DNA of 64,000 bases from Lacrimispora xylanisolvens. Its GTDB lineage: Bacteria > Bacillota > Clostridia > Lachnospirales > Lachnospiraceae. The position numbers and the translations under genes were made by a program. Below the pieces are notes generated by a model that was given only the letters and a program-made list of their open reading frames with translations, ran no database searches and was not told the DNA's origin. Below are positions 24,962 to 32,870 of this stretch, piece by piece (the first letter of the stretch is position 1; the number at the start of each line of letters is the position of its first letter). Location of the stretch: positions 1 to 64,000 of the forward strand of contig NZ_PTJA01000007.1 of assembly GCF_002934545.1 (NCBI RefSeq), given 5' to 3'.

Positions 24962-25897
24962 TTAAAAAAAGGGTTCTCTTTTCTTTTCTCTTACATCACG
25001 TATAATAGCTGTAACCTGTGCTGCATGAATATATTTTAATAACATTGCTTTTAAGTACTCCTCTTCTTTTCCAATCACAAGAACAGCTGTAGAAAACAGA
25101 TTATTGTAATCGGAGTCTGCAAGAAATGCCACTTTCACGGAATCATGCTTATTTTCCAGAATGTCATCATAATTCCAGACACCCGCATCTATGATTCCCT
25201 CTTTTAATGCGGTTAAAGTCTGCTGTGTTCTGATGGGAACCAGCGTCACATTCCTGCCATGAATGATATTTCTTGTAATGCAGCTTTGATCCAGGGAATT
25301 GCTGTCATAAGCCACTCTCATTCCATCCTGTATACTGTCATATCCGGAATCAGCTAAAAGCAGTACGTGCCTGGAAAGAAAACTTCCAGGTCCAAAATTC
25401 ATTGCTATTTCAATCTGTTTTCCATCTTTTATGGATTGTTCAGCAGCAAACTGGGAACATAGTGCAAAATGATAGGTTCCTGATTCCACCAGCTCTATAC
25501 GTCCCACTGCTCCTCTTGCATAAGCCATGTTAAAGTTTAAAGAAGAAAATTGTTCATACATGGCAGTAGCCAGACCTTCATACGTTACAGAATAAGGCAG
25601 AGGCATAATCCCCATAACCCCTCTGGGCATACAGTTCTCCTGCAGCTTCTTATGATCCAGTGATGTAATATAAGTTCCCTGATGTCCATGATTTTCTAAA
25701 ACGACCGCATTACTGTCCTTCAAAAAAGCAAACGCATTCTGTATCGTTCCACGGGAAACTCCGAATTTTTCCTGATACTCCGATATGGGAAGAAGTCTGT
25801 CTCCCACATTTCTGGACATTAAATCAAGAGCCAGCAGGCTTTTTGTTACTCCCGTTTTCTGATATAAACTCCCATACCCCAGTTCCTTTTCTTTCAT
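24962..25897 (-). CDS. yhfZ: YhfZ-like winged-helix transcriptional regulator
   Basis: A 311-residue regulator. The N-terminal ~75 residues form a GntR-like winged helix: LLPISEYQEKFGVSRGTIQN is the helix-turn-helix and NHGHQGTYI the wing. The remaining part resembles a small-molecule-binding fold of the substrate-binding-protein type (GIMPLPYSVTYEGLATAMYE, ALKEGIIDAGVWN). E. coli YhfZ has the same organisation. It is the first gene of the cluster and has its own promoter with an operator just after the -10. The same operator stands before yhfY. The effector is likely the pathway's substrate or an intermediate. Confidence 0.85.
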   Translation of the reverse strand: MKEKELGYGSLYQKTGVTKSLLALDLMSRNVGDRLLPISEYQEKFGVSRGTIQNAFAFLKDSNAVVLENHGHQGTYITSLDHKKLQENCMPRGVMGIMPLPYSVTYEGLATAMYEQFSSLNFNMAYARGAVGRIELVESGTYHFALCSQFAAEQSIKDGKQIEIAMNFGPGSFLSRHVLLLADSGYDSIQDGMRVAYDSNSLDQSCITRNIIHGRNVTLVPIRTQQTLTALKEGIIDAGVWNYDDILENKHDSVKVAFLADSDYNNLFSTAVLVIGKEEEYLKAMLLKYIHAAQVTAIIRDVREKKREPFF

Positions 25898-25918
25898 CCA
25901 ATCACGCTCTCATCAATT

Positions 25919-25936
25919 TACATTATTTTGTATATT
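25919..25936. promoter_or_regulatory. Operator copy in front of yhfZ
   Basis: An exact 18-nt copy of the element at 24926-24943. It sits 3 nt downstream of the -10 of the yhfZ promoter, across the expected start of transcription, so a bound protein would repress yhfZ. Confidence 0.7.
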
Positions 25937-25939
25937 CAA

Positions 25940-25968
25940 ACATTACCACATTCCTGGGAAAATGTCAA
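25940..25968 (-). promoter_or_regulatory. yhfZ promoter
   Basis: On the minus strand a perfect TTGACA (25963-25968), a 17-nt spacer and a weak TAATGT (25940-25945). The -35 shares its last bases with one arm of the stem at 25967-26001. Confidence 0.55.
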
Positions 25969-26001
25969 CGGACATTTCCCCTGTTCAAAGAAATGTCCGT
26001 T
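25967..26001. terminator. Inverted repeat between yhfZ and the kinase-like gene
   Basis: The arms AACGGACATTTC (25967-25978) and GAAATGTCCGTT (25990-26001) are perfectly paired over 12 bp. It lies 14 nt after the stop of the kinase-like gene, where a terminator is expected, but the T run after the stem on the minus strand is poor. It may be a weak terminator or an operator. Confidence 0.45.
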
Positions 26002-26014
26002 TTCAAACTATTAT

Positions 26015-26656
26015 TTACTGCTGTTGGTCTTTTCCCTTACCTTTTACTTCAATATACTTCAGAATCATATCTACTGCTCCATCCACTCCAATGGGACTGC
26101 GATTTATACACAGATCGTAGCTTCTCACATCTCCCCACTTTTTATTGGAATAATAGTTATAATAACTGGAACGCTTTTTGTCTGTCTTAACCATAACTTC
26201 TTTTGCCTTTGCATCATCAATCTGGTACAGCTCTTTTAAGGATTGTATCTTATCTTTGTCATCTGCTGTAATAAATACAGAAACAAGATTGGGATCGTCT
26301 GCCAGTGCATAGTCCGCACATCTTCCGACAATAACACAGGATTCTTCTTCTGCCAGCTTCTTAATCGTATCAAACTGTGCCAGAAAAATCTTGTGGTTAA
26401 TTGGCATATCCATATAACCGGAACTTGTTAATCCAACATTGTATGTATCCATAACCAGAGAATATAAAAAGCTATTGGTAGGCTTTTCGTCATGGCTTTG
26501 AAATAATTCCTCACATAATCCACTGTTCTTGGCAGCCAGTGCCAGTAACTCCTTATCATAGCATTTAATACCAAGGGCTGCCGCAACTTTCTCACCAATA
26601 ACCTTACCAGAACTTCCGCACTGCCTTCCAATCGCAATCACTAAGTTTTCACTCAT
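26015..26656 (-). CDS. Cytidylate-kinase-like P-loop protein
   Basis: A 213-residue protein of the cytidylate kinase-like group (AAA_26 type). The N-terminal IAIGRQCGSSGKVIGEKVAA is a modified P-loop, IKCYDKELL follows as in CMP kinases, and SCVIVGRCADYAL and YDLCINRSPIGVDGAVDMIL belong to the same group. Many Firmicutes have several copies whose substrate is not CMP and is mostly unknown. I chose the ATG at 26656 with AAGGAG 8 nt upstream; a GTG lies three codons earlier. It is a single-gene unit between the rluD terminator and the yhfZ promoter. Confidence 0.85.
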   Translation of the reverse strand: MSENLVIAIGRQCGSSGKVIGEKVAAALGIKCYDKELLALAAKNSGLCEELFQSHDEKPTNSFLYSLVMDTYNVGLTSSGYMDMPINHKIFLAQFDTIKKLAEEESCVIVGRCADYALADDPNLVSVFITADDKDKIQSLKELYQIDDAKAKEVMVKTDKKRSSYYNYYSNKKWGDVRSYDLCINRSPIGVDGAVDMILKYIEVKGKGKDQQQ

Positions 26657-26751
26657 ATTGATCACTCCTTCCAGTTAACTTATAATACTATTATACAACT
26701 AAATTTCTGAAAAATCCATATTTTATCCATATTTAACAGTTATTATCGAAA

Positions 26752-26784
26752 TAAAAAACCACCTGGATCTTGTGATCTAGGTGG
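26752..26784 (-). terminator. rluD terminator
   Basis: CCACCTGGATC (26759-26769) pairs with GATCTAGGTGG (26774-26784) around a 4-nt loop, followed on the minus strand by TTTTTTATTT. The stem includes the rluD stop codon. Confidence 0.92.
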
Positions 26785-27691
26785 CACGTAATTTTCTTAA
26801 TAAATCTTCAAAATAATCGGGTAATGGTGCATGAAACTCCATATATTCCCCTGTGGTGGGGTGAACAATTCCCAATACTCCTGCATGCAGAGTCTGACCG
26901 GTTAATTTATAGGAACTTTTTGAGGGACCATAAACCACATCGCCTAAAAGCGGATGACCGATACTGGCCATGTGAACGCGGATCTGGTGGGTACGCCCCG
27001 TTTCCAGCTGGCATTCCACATAGGTAAACTGTTTAAAGCGTTCCAGAACACGAAAATGTGTGGTTGCTTCTCTTCCGTTTTTTTCATTCACGCTCATCTT
27101 TTTCCGGTCAACGGGATGACGTCCGATAGGGGCAGAAACAGTGCCTTCCTCTTCCTTTAGAACACCATGGACGATTGCATAATACTTTCTTGTAATGGAG
27201 TGGTCTTTCAGCTGCTGTGCAATGGAATTGTGAGAGTTGTCATTTTTGCACACAATTAAAACGCCTGTGGTATCCATATCAATGCGGTGTACGATACCTG
27301 GACGCATCACTCCATTTATTCCTGACAAATCATCACGGCAATGGGCCATCAGCGCGTTTACCAGCGTACCGCTAAAATGTCCGGCGGCTGGATGAACCAC
27401 CATGCCCTTGGGCTTATTGATAAGAATAATATCTTTATCTTCATAAAGAATGTCCAGATCCATTTCCTCTGCTTCAATCTCCGGCTCAACCGCATCCGGA
27501 ATGGTTAGCTGAATTTTATCCCCGGCACTTACTTTATAATTACTTTTTACTGGTTTACCATCTACCAGAACTTTTTCATCCTTTAAAAGCTTTTGTAAAT
27601 AAGACCGGGATATGTCCTGGTTTCGATCACTTAAATACCGGTCGATGCGGATTGCTGATTCGCCCGCTTCTACAAAATATTCCTGATTCAA
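26777..27691 (-). CDS. rluD: RluD-type ribosomal pseudouridine synthase
   Basis: A 304-residue pseudouridine synthase of the RluA/RluD family. An S4 RNA-binding domain (SYLQKLLKDEKVLVDGKPVK) fills the first ~75 residues. The catalytic motif HRIDMDTTGVLI supplies the Asp nucleophile, and GRTHQIRVHMASIGHPLLGD is the conserved second block. In E. coli RluD modifies helix 69 of 23S rRNA; other members act elsewhere, so the exact site is not certain. The start overlaps the lspA stop by four bases (ATGA). Downstream it ends in its own strong terminator. Confidence 0.9.
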   Translation of the reverse strand: MNQEYFVEAGESAIRIDRYLSDRNQDISRSYLQKLLKDEKVLVDGKPVKSNYKVSAGDKIQLTIPDAVEPEIEAEEMDLDILYEDKDIILINKPKGMVVHPAAGHFSGTLVNALMAHCRDDLSGINGVMRPGIVHRIDMDTTGVLIVCKNDNSHNSIAQQLKDHSITRKYYAIVHGVLKEEEGTVSAPIGRHPVDRKKMSVNEKNGREATTHFRVLERFKQFTYVECQLETGRTHQIRVHMASIGHPLLGDVVYGPSKSSYKLTGQTLHAGVLGIVHPTTGEYMEFHAPLPDYFEDLLRKLRAT

Positions 27692-28206
27692 GCCTGTTCC
27701 TCCTTTTTACGAAAAGACAGGCATTGTAAGTCTTCTTCTTTATAATAAAATAAAAATAAGAGCAGAAAAATGAACATGGAAACCGTAACATAACAGTCAG
27801 CCACGTTAAAAATAGGAAAATCAATTAATTTAAAATACAAAAAGTCTACCACATAGCCTCTGGTGAACCGGTCTATCATATTTCCCACTGCACCTGCTGA
27901 TAAAAACATGGCAACCAGGTGTAACGGAATGTATTTTTTTGTGGCAGGCATCCGGCTGATGCTATAAACGGCACAGCCCAGCACCAATACTGCAATCAAA
28001 AGAAAAAAGAACTGTTTTCCCTGCAGCATGCCAAACGCAGCTCCACGGTTTTCAGAATAGTATAATTCAAACACACCGTTCCAGACAGAATAGGGTTTCT
28101 GGCCCATTAAATGTCTCACTGCAAGTAATTTCGTCCATTGATCCAATCCTATGGCACAAAAAAAGCCAATGAACATTCCTATGATTAAATTTGTTTTTTG
28201 TTTCAT
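27688..28206 (-). CDS. lspA: Lipoprotein signal peptidase II
   Basis: A 172-residue membrane aspartic protease that removes the signal peptide of diacylglycerylated prolipoproteins. Four hydrophobic spans are visible. The two catalytic aspartates are in GAVGNMIDRFTRG and IFNVADCYVTV, and ENRGAAFGML is the other conserved block. AAGGAG precedes the ATG. It is coupled to rluD and follows aroB by 9 nt. The window holds several lipoproteins that would be its substrates. Confidence 0.96.
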   Translation of the reverse strand: MKQKTNLIIGMFIGFFCAIGLDQWTKLLAVRHLMGQKPYSVWNGVFELYYSENRGAAFGMLQGKQFFFLLIAVLVLGCAVYSISRMPATKKYIPLHLVAMFLSAGAVGNMIDRFTRGYVVDFLYFKLIDFPIFNVADCYVTVSMFIFLLLFLFYYKEEDLQCLSFRKKEEQA

Positions 28207-28215
28207 GAGTTCTCC

Positions 28216-29304
28216 TTAGATTAAAATTTGGGACAGCCCTTCTGCCATTTCCTCATCAGTAACGGTCTTATCAACAAAGGCTTTGCCTATCTGCTCCAGT
28301 AAAATGAAGCGTATGGCTCCCGAATCCATTTTTTTATCACTCTTTGTAGTCTTTACTATTTCAGCTGGAGATAAACCAGAGACTGTAACCGGCATATGAT
28401 ACAACTTCATCACGTCTAACAGTGCTGAAATCTGATCTTCGTGGAGAAATCCCCGTTTCACGGAGACAGCCATAGCTGCGATACATCCCAGACCGACGCA
28501 GTGCCCATGCAAAAGGCTGAAATCAGAAAGTTTCTCAATTGCATGTCCCAATGTATGTCCCAGATTCAAAAGTGCCCGTTCTCCCTGTTCGGTAGGATCT
28601 TTTTCAACCACATCCCGCTTGATCCGGTTGCTGACAGTCACCATCTCGCTTAAAATATCCAGGTTGCGGTTTTGTATTTCACTGGCATGTTGTGTCAGCC
28701 ACTGGTAATAGGAAGCATCCTTGATCAGACCATGTTTAATAACCTCTCCCATTCCGGAAGAAAACTGCTCCTCTGACAATGATTGTAAGGAAGCTACGTT
28801 GGTATAAACCAGCTTTGGCATGTGAAATGCACCAACCATGTTTTTATAAGCATCGAAATCAACACCGGTTTTCCCGCCAATGCTTGAATCAACCTGAGAA
28901 AGAAGGGTGGTAGGCACCTGTATAAAGGAAATTCCTCTGAGATAAGTGGCAGCTGCAAAGCCGCAGAGATCTCCCACAACACCGCCGCCCAATGCCAGCA
29001 GATAATCGTGTCTGTCAAACTGTTTTATAATAAGTGTTTCGTATAAATCCCTTACTGTGTTCAGATTTTTATGTTCTTCTCCTGCAGGGAAAATAAAATG
29101 TTCTGTTTTGTGAAAGCAGCTGGAAATAATGCGTTCAACTTCATTCAGATAAAGAGGAGCAACGTTGGTATCTGTAACAATACAAACTTTTCGCTCCCCT
29201 AAGTTCATTTTACCAAGTTCTTCTTTCAGCCCATTAAACGAAGTCTCCATCACGATATCGTAAATAAAAGTACCATCCATATGTACCGGCATTCTGCTTC
29301 CCAT
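28216..29304 (-). CDS. aroB: 3-dehydroquinate synthase
   Basis: A 362-residue AroB, second enzyme of the shikimate pathway, turning DAHP into 3-dehydroquinate with NAD and a metal. LALGGGVVGDLCGFAAATYLR and QVPTTLLSQVDSSIGGKTGV are the NAD- and phosphate-binding segments. GMGEVIKHGLI and LNLGHTLGHAIE (zinc ligands) also fit. I chose the ATG at 29304 because GGAGG lies about 9 nt upstream; an ATG at 29325 has no such site. It is the only shikimate gene here and sits between sepF and lspA, after the 52-nt tandem repeats. Confidence 0.95.
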   Translation of the reverse strand: MGSRMPVHMDGTFIYDIVMETSFNGLKEELGKMNLGERKVCIVTDTNVAPLYLNEVERIISSCFHKTEHFIFPAGEEHKNLNTVRDLYETLIIKQFDRHDYLLALGGGVVGDLCGFAAATYLRGISFIQVPTTLLSQVDSSIGGKTGVDFDAYKNMVGAFHMPKLVYTNVASLQSLSEEQFSSGMGEVIKHGLIKDASYYQWLTQHASEIQNRNLDILSEMVTVSNRIKRDVVEKDPTEQGERALLNLGHTLGHAIEKLSDFSLLHGHCVGLGCIAAMAVSVKRGFLHEDQISALLDVMKLYHMPVTVSGLSPAEIVKTTKSDKKMDSGAIRFILLEQIGKAFVDKTVTDEEMAEGLSQILI

Positions 29305-29336
29305 GCTGCTTTTCCTCCATTGCATCTATTTTATGG

Positions 29337-29438
29337 AACACCCTTCGGGCATCCCTCTATGTCCAAAAAAGCGTGGACGATAATAAGAAACACCCTTCGG
29401 GCACCCCTTTATGTCCAAAAAGCGTGGACGATAATAAG
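29337..29438. repeat. Two tandem 52-nt intergenic repeats
   Basis: Two direct copies with a 52-nt period (about 29337-29388 and 29389-29438) differ in only a few positions. Each contains ACACCCTTCGGGCA, then TATGTCCAAAAA, then GCGTGGACGATAATAAG. In each unit GTCC and GGAC can pair around the A tract, and CCC-TTC-GGG can form a tiny hairpin. They lie between the sepF terminator and aroB, 33 nt from the aroB start. They do not code for protein. Function unknown; they may be a dispersed intergenic element. Confidence 0.85.
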
Positions 29439-29453
29439 GAAGAAAGCAAACAA

Positions 29454-29493
29454 TTTTCCATTGTCAGCAAAAAGAGAATGCTGAAATGGAAAA
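29454..29493 (-). terminator. Stem-loop after sepF
   Basis: TTTTCCATTGTCAGCA (29454-29469) pairs with TGCTGAAATGGAAAA (29479-29493) with one bulge, 50 nt after the sepF stop. The T content after the stem on the minus strand is moderate, so termination may be partial. Confidence 0.55.
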
Positions 29494-29543
29494 ATGCCTG
29501 CTTGTCCCATTAAGAGAAACCAATATTTCTTTGAAAAAATCCG

Positions 29544-30062
29544 TTAAAGGCGTAAATTCATACCGCCCATATCCAGACTTCCGCTGTTTAATAAATCCTG
29601 AAAATCACCGGAAAGCTCTACGGATTCCGGAGTTGCTATAAAAATATAATTGGATATTTTCTGTAAATTACCATTCATGGAATAAGTAGCACCGGATGTA
29701 AAATCTATGATTCTCTGAGCTACCTCAGTATGAATACCTTCCATATTCAGTACAACTGCCTTACCAGCAAGCATATGGTCACAAATTTCTTTGGCATCCT
29801 CAATCGAGGTAGGCTTAACCATGGAAACTTCCATTGTACGAGTCTGCTTCATGGGAACTACCTTAGGAGAGCGTGATAAGAAACGTGGCTTTTGTTCATA
29901 CTCCTCTTCCTCGTAGTACTCATCTTCTGTCTTTTTGGAAAAGAGGGGTTTCTTCGCATGTTTATCGCTATCATCTTCATAGTCGTCATCTAAATAGTAA
30001 TCATCTTCATCATCTGTATCATTCAAGCGCATGCTATCCATCAATTTGCCTAAAATGCTCAT
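29544..30062 (-). CDS. sepF: Cell division protein SepF
   Basis: A 172-residue SepF, which tethers FtsZ to the membrane and aligns protofilaments. The N-terminus MSILGKLMDSMRL is the membrane-targeting amphipathic helix. A highly acidic linker (residues ~14-65) follows. The conserved domain has PTSIEDAKEICDHMLAG, VLNMEGI, AQRIIDFTSGATYSMNG and IFIATPESVEL. It overlaps the yggS-like gene by four bases, the same pairing seen in many Firmicute ylm clusters. Confidence 0.95.
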   Translation of the reverse strand: MSILGKLMDSMRLNDTDDEDDYYLDDDYEDDSDKHAKKPLFSKKTEDEYYEEEEYEQKPRFLSRSPKVVPMKQTRTMEVSMVKPTSIEDAKEICDHMLAGKAVVLNMEGIHTEVAQRIIDFTSGATYSMNGNLQKISNYIFIATPESVELSGDFQDLLNSGSLDMGGMNLRL

Positions 30063-30763
30063 ACTTCATTCTCTCCAATCTTATATCTTGTACCAAAAAT
30101 TCCGGTACCGACTCTTACCAGAGTAGCTCCTTCCTCTATGGCAATTTCATAGTCTCCGGTCATACCCATTGAGAGCATATTCATATTAACATTATCAATG
30201 TTTTTCCTTTGCATGTCAACATAAAATTGATTTAATTCTTTAAAAACAGGACGATTTTGCTCAGAATTTTCTACAAAAGGTGCAATAGTCATGAGTCCTT
30301 TTATACTTATATGGGGAAAAACAGAAATATCACGGATTGCCTGTTCTGTCTCTTCCAAACGAAAGCCAAACTTGGATTCTTCGTCTGCAACGTTTACTTC
30401 TAAAAGGATGTCCACACAGATCCCTTTCTTTGCTGCTTCTTCCTCGATCTGTTCTGCCAGTCTGACTGAATCAACACTGTGTATCAGCACAGCTTTATCA
30501 ATTACCTGTTTCACCTTATTGCGCTGCAGGTGACCGATCATATGCCAGCGTATATCATCGGGAAGCTGCTCATATTTATCACAGATTTCCTGAACTTTAT
30601 TCTCTCCAAAATCCCGGATTCCCGATTGATAAGCCTCACGTATCATATCAGCAGGTTTTGTCTTGCTGACCGCGATTAAAGTAACCTCACTGCGATCCCG
30701 CCCCCGTCTTTTACAGGCTTCTTCTATCCTGTTTTCCACGATTAAAAGATTTTCTTTCACCAA
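30059..30763 (-). CDS. yggS: YggS-family PLP homeostasis protein
   Basis: A 234-residue PLPBP/YggS-family protein that holds pyridoxal phosphate and keeps its pool balanced. The PLP Lys lies in TLIAVSKTKPADMI. DFGENKVQEI, IRWHMIGHLQRNK, ISIKGLMTIAPF, LSMGMTGDYEIAIEEG and VRVGTGIFG complete the family pattern. I prefer a TTG at 30763 because AAGAGGTGA stands 8 nt upstream and homologues begin there; a GTG three codons earlier is embedded in the ribosome-binding site. It begins 13 nt after the HlyD-like gene and overlaps sepF. Confidence 0.93.
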   Translation of the reverse strand: MVKENLLIVENRIEEACKRRGRDRSEVTLIAVSKTKPADMIREAYQSGIRDFGENKVQEICDKYEQLPDDIRWHMIGHLQRNKVKQVIDKAVLIHSVDSVRLAEQIEEEAAKKGICVDILLEVNVADEESKFGFRLEETEQAIRDISVFPHISIKGLMTIAPFVENSEQNRPVFKELNQFYVDMQRKNIDNVNMNMLSMGMTGDYEIAIEEGATLVRVGTGIFGTRYKIGENEV

Positions 30764-30775
30764 GTTTATCACCTC

Positions 30776-32215
30776 TTATTGATAAATTAATTCTCCCTCA
30801 TTAACAGTCTGTGCATTGAGGACTATATGGTCATAGACAGCAAGTCCATAGGTCATATTCTTCTTTACAGTATAATACTCATCATTGGAAACCAAAACAT
30901 CAATCTGCTTAAATACGGCATAACCCTTGTTGATGTTATAAACTCCCTGCAGGGAATTGCTGGCTCCAATCTGATACCGCTCTGTAGAATTGGGCTTTAC
31001 AATGTAATCCCCGGCTTTAAAACCGTCAGCCTGATCCATCTCTATGTAATAATTATTCCCCTCAGAATAGTAAATTTCCGTGGGAACAAATACCACGGAG
31101 GTCCCTGAGTCTGAATAGACTTCCTTGTTAAAACCAGTATCAGAGCTGTCACCGCCCTGAGTCATATAGTCCATGGGAACAAGGTAAAAGTCTTTCTTTG
31201 TTACAGCTGTCACAGGAATTTTAAGCCCGTCTACCCGGTCGGAAACAATTTCAAAATTTACATAACGATCCGAAACAAACTGTACCATATATTTGTCTAA
31301 ATCAATCTTGCCAAAGCTTTTTCCATCGGTACCCGTAATGACAGAAAAACTTCCGGTTGCCTTTAAATCACGACCAGAAAATCCTACGGTCAGATTCTTT
31401 TTATCCCCATATGCTTTTATATCATCCTCTGACATAGGAAATACCACTGACCATTGATCAGAGGTGATGGTTTTATAGACTGGCGCTCCTTTTTCAATCA
31501 GCTTTCCTGATTGAGTCTTGTTTTTTGCATAGCTGCTGCGGTCAAATGAGGTCTCGGAAATACCCGATGGCTGCAAACCTTCAAATGAATCCACACCATA
31601 GGATACAATTCCAGCCTGATCTGCTTTCACCTGTTCAAAGCTGATTCCGGCCTCATCCATCATACTGCCCAGATTATCCAGTGCGTTAAGATTCATATAT
31701 TCCATTACTTCAGATTCCAGAGCATATTTTGTATCATATACTGAGCGAAACTGATTATTGTCATAAGTAAGGCTGAATGCGGTCAGCTGTTTTTTTAGTT
31801 CAGTCAGATTTTCTGAAGTCAATGTTACATTGTCCTGTGAATGGTCTGCAAGAAATGAAGTAATGCTTCCGGTTTCATCGATGGAGTAAACCCTTGTCCC
31901 AATCGCTGCCCGCTTACCTTCCCGCACATAATAATTCACATAGCCGGAACGGTCTGCATTCTTTACTTCTTCCTGTCTCAGTATAATCCCCGTATAGTCC
32001 TTGCTGTTAACGATACTGCCTTCCTGTACTTCATAGAACTGTACCTTATCTCTTCTCGCGTAAGTGATTACACTAAAGACCATATAGATGAAAATCAGGG
32101 CAAAAATAATCATACCAACATTGATATTCAGAGGCCGCCGATAGCGGATGATCTTTTTGCTTTTTTTAGGATGTACAGCCTTCTTTGATGGCTGTGTTGC
32201 CTTTCGTTTAGCCAA
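30776..32215 (-). CDS. HlyD-like membrane-anchored protein of the sepF operon
   Basis: A 479-residue protein with a very basic cytoplasmic tail, one membrane span at about residues 33-52 (GMIIFALIFIYMVFSVITYA) and a long outer part. Just after the span comes a biotinyl-lipoyl-like segment, EGSIVNSKDYTGIILRQEEV with YVREGKRAAIGTRVYSID, as in HlyD-type adaptor proteins. The middle is helical and the end beta-rich. Related proteins stand next to yggS/sepF in Clostridia, so a role in division or envelope assembly is plausible, but no exporter partner is present. TTG start with AAAGGAGG 7 nt upstream. Function not established. Confidence 0.75.
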   Translation of the reverse strand: MAKRKATQPSKKAVHPKKSKKIIRYRRPLNINVGMIIFALIFIYMVFSVITYARRDKVQFYEVQEGSIVNSKDYTGIILRQEEVKNADRSGYVNYYVREGKRAAIGTRVYSIDETGSITSFLADHSQDNVTLTSENLTELKKQLTAFSLTYDNNQFRSVYDTKYALESEVMEYMNLNALDNLGSMMDEAGISFEQVKADQAGIVSYGVDSFEGLQPSGISETSFDRSSYAKNKTQSGKLIEKGAPVYKTITSDQWSVVFPMSEDDIKAYGDKKNLTVGFSGRDLKATGSFSVITGTDGKSFGKIDLDKYMVQFVSDRYVNFEIVSDRVDGLKIPVTAVTKKDFYLVPMDYMTQGGDSSDTGFNKEVYSDSGTSVVFVPTEIYYSEGNNYYIEMDQADGFKAGDYIVKPNSTERYQIGASNSLQGVYNINKGYAVFKQIDVLVSNDEYYTVKKNMTYGLAVYDHIVLNAQTVNEGELIYQ

Positions 32216-32324
32216 CCTGACGCCTCCTTTCCCTTTTAGCTATTATAAAAGGAAAATTTAAAAAATTCAAGCATAATATGGAAGGGGTGGTACAGCCTTC
32301 CATTTCTTTTTTACAAAATAATAA

Positions 32325-32347
32325 AGGGGACTGGCACCCAGTCCCCT
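32325..32347 (-). terminator. Terminator of the small P-loop gene
   Basis: AGGGGACTGG and CCAGTCCCCT form a perfect 10-bp GC-rich stem with a CAC loop, followed on the minus strand by TTTATTATTTTG. It lies 14 nt after the stop at 32362. A second small stem (ATGGAAGG/CCTTCCAT, 32278-32303) stands nearer the HlyD-like gene. Confidence 0.88.
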
Positions 32348-32361
32348 ATTCCTATCTATGA

Positions 32362-32781
32362 TTATAATGAAACAACCACATTAGCCCTGGTGTTCCCCGG
32401 TATATTCTCCGCATCTACAGAAACGCTGAGAACGAAGGTAATATGATACTTTTCACCAATCTTTTCCAAAGTCGCTATGGTTTCTGATATGTCTTCTCCT
32501 TCCAGACATGCCAGCTTTAAAAAGCTGTCAAAGAACATCATCTCCAAATCATGATCCTGAGATATGATACCACAGATAAAACCAATAAATCCTTCGCTTG
32601 AAGTAATCGGATACTCATTGACGTTAATGAGGCGGATCTTGTTGCTTAACTCATACATGTGCTTCGAACTTTTGTCCAAATATACAATAGAACCTTTTGA
32701 GTCTTTTACGGCGGAATTAGCTCTGTCTAACAGATGCTTTGTTTTCCCCTTACCCTTTTTTCCTGCTATTATCTGCACCAT
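32362..32781 (-). CDS. Small P-loop protein of unknown function
   Basis: A 139-residue cytoplasmic protein. The N-terminus MVQIIAGKKGKGKTKHLLD is a Walker A motif (GKKGKGKT). VYLDKSSK and LEMMFFDSFLKL follow, the second a possible Walker B strand. The size is that of a single minimal ATPase domain without a partner domain. Similar small ATPase-like proteins occur in Lachnospiraceae near cell-shape genes, but I know of no function. AAGGAGG precedes the ATG. It is a single-gene unit between the carboxypeptidase and the HlyD-like gene, with its own terminator. Confidence 0.7.
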   Translation of the reverse strand: MVQIIAGKKGKGKTKHLLDRANSAVKDSKGSIVYLDKSSKHMYELSNKIRLINVNEYPITSSEGFIGFICGIISQDHDLEMMFFDSFLKLACLEGEDISETIATLEKIGEKYHITFVLSVSVDAENIPGNTRANVVVSL

Positions 32782-32870
32782 AGCACTCTCCTCCTTGCGT
32801 TATATGATTTGTATAAAAAGTCTATTCGGATTAATATAATTATAGTACAAATTCATAAGAAAGGCAATCA

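Noticed and set aside
29337-29438. Possible CRISPR array
   Set aside because: Only two copies, directly adjacent with no spacers, and no cas genes in the window.
32278-32303. Small hairpin ATGGAAGG/CCTTCCAT with a plus-strand T run
   Set aside because: There is no plus-strand gene to terminate here, so I could not assign it; kept only as a note in the neighbouring terminator entry.
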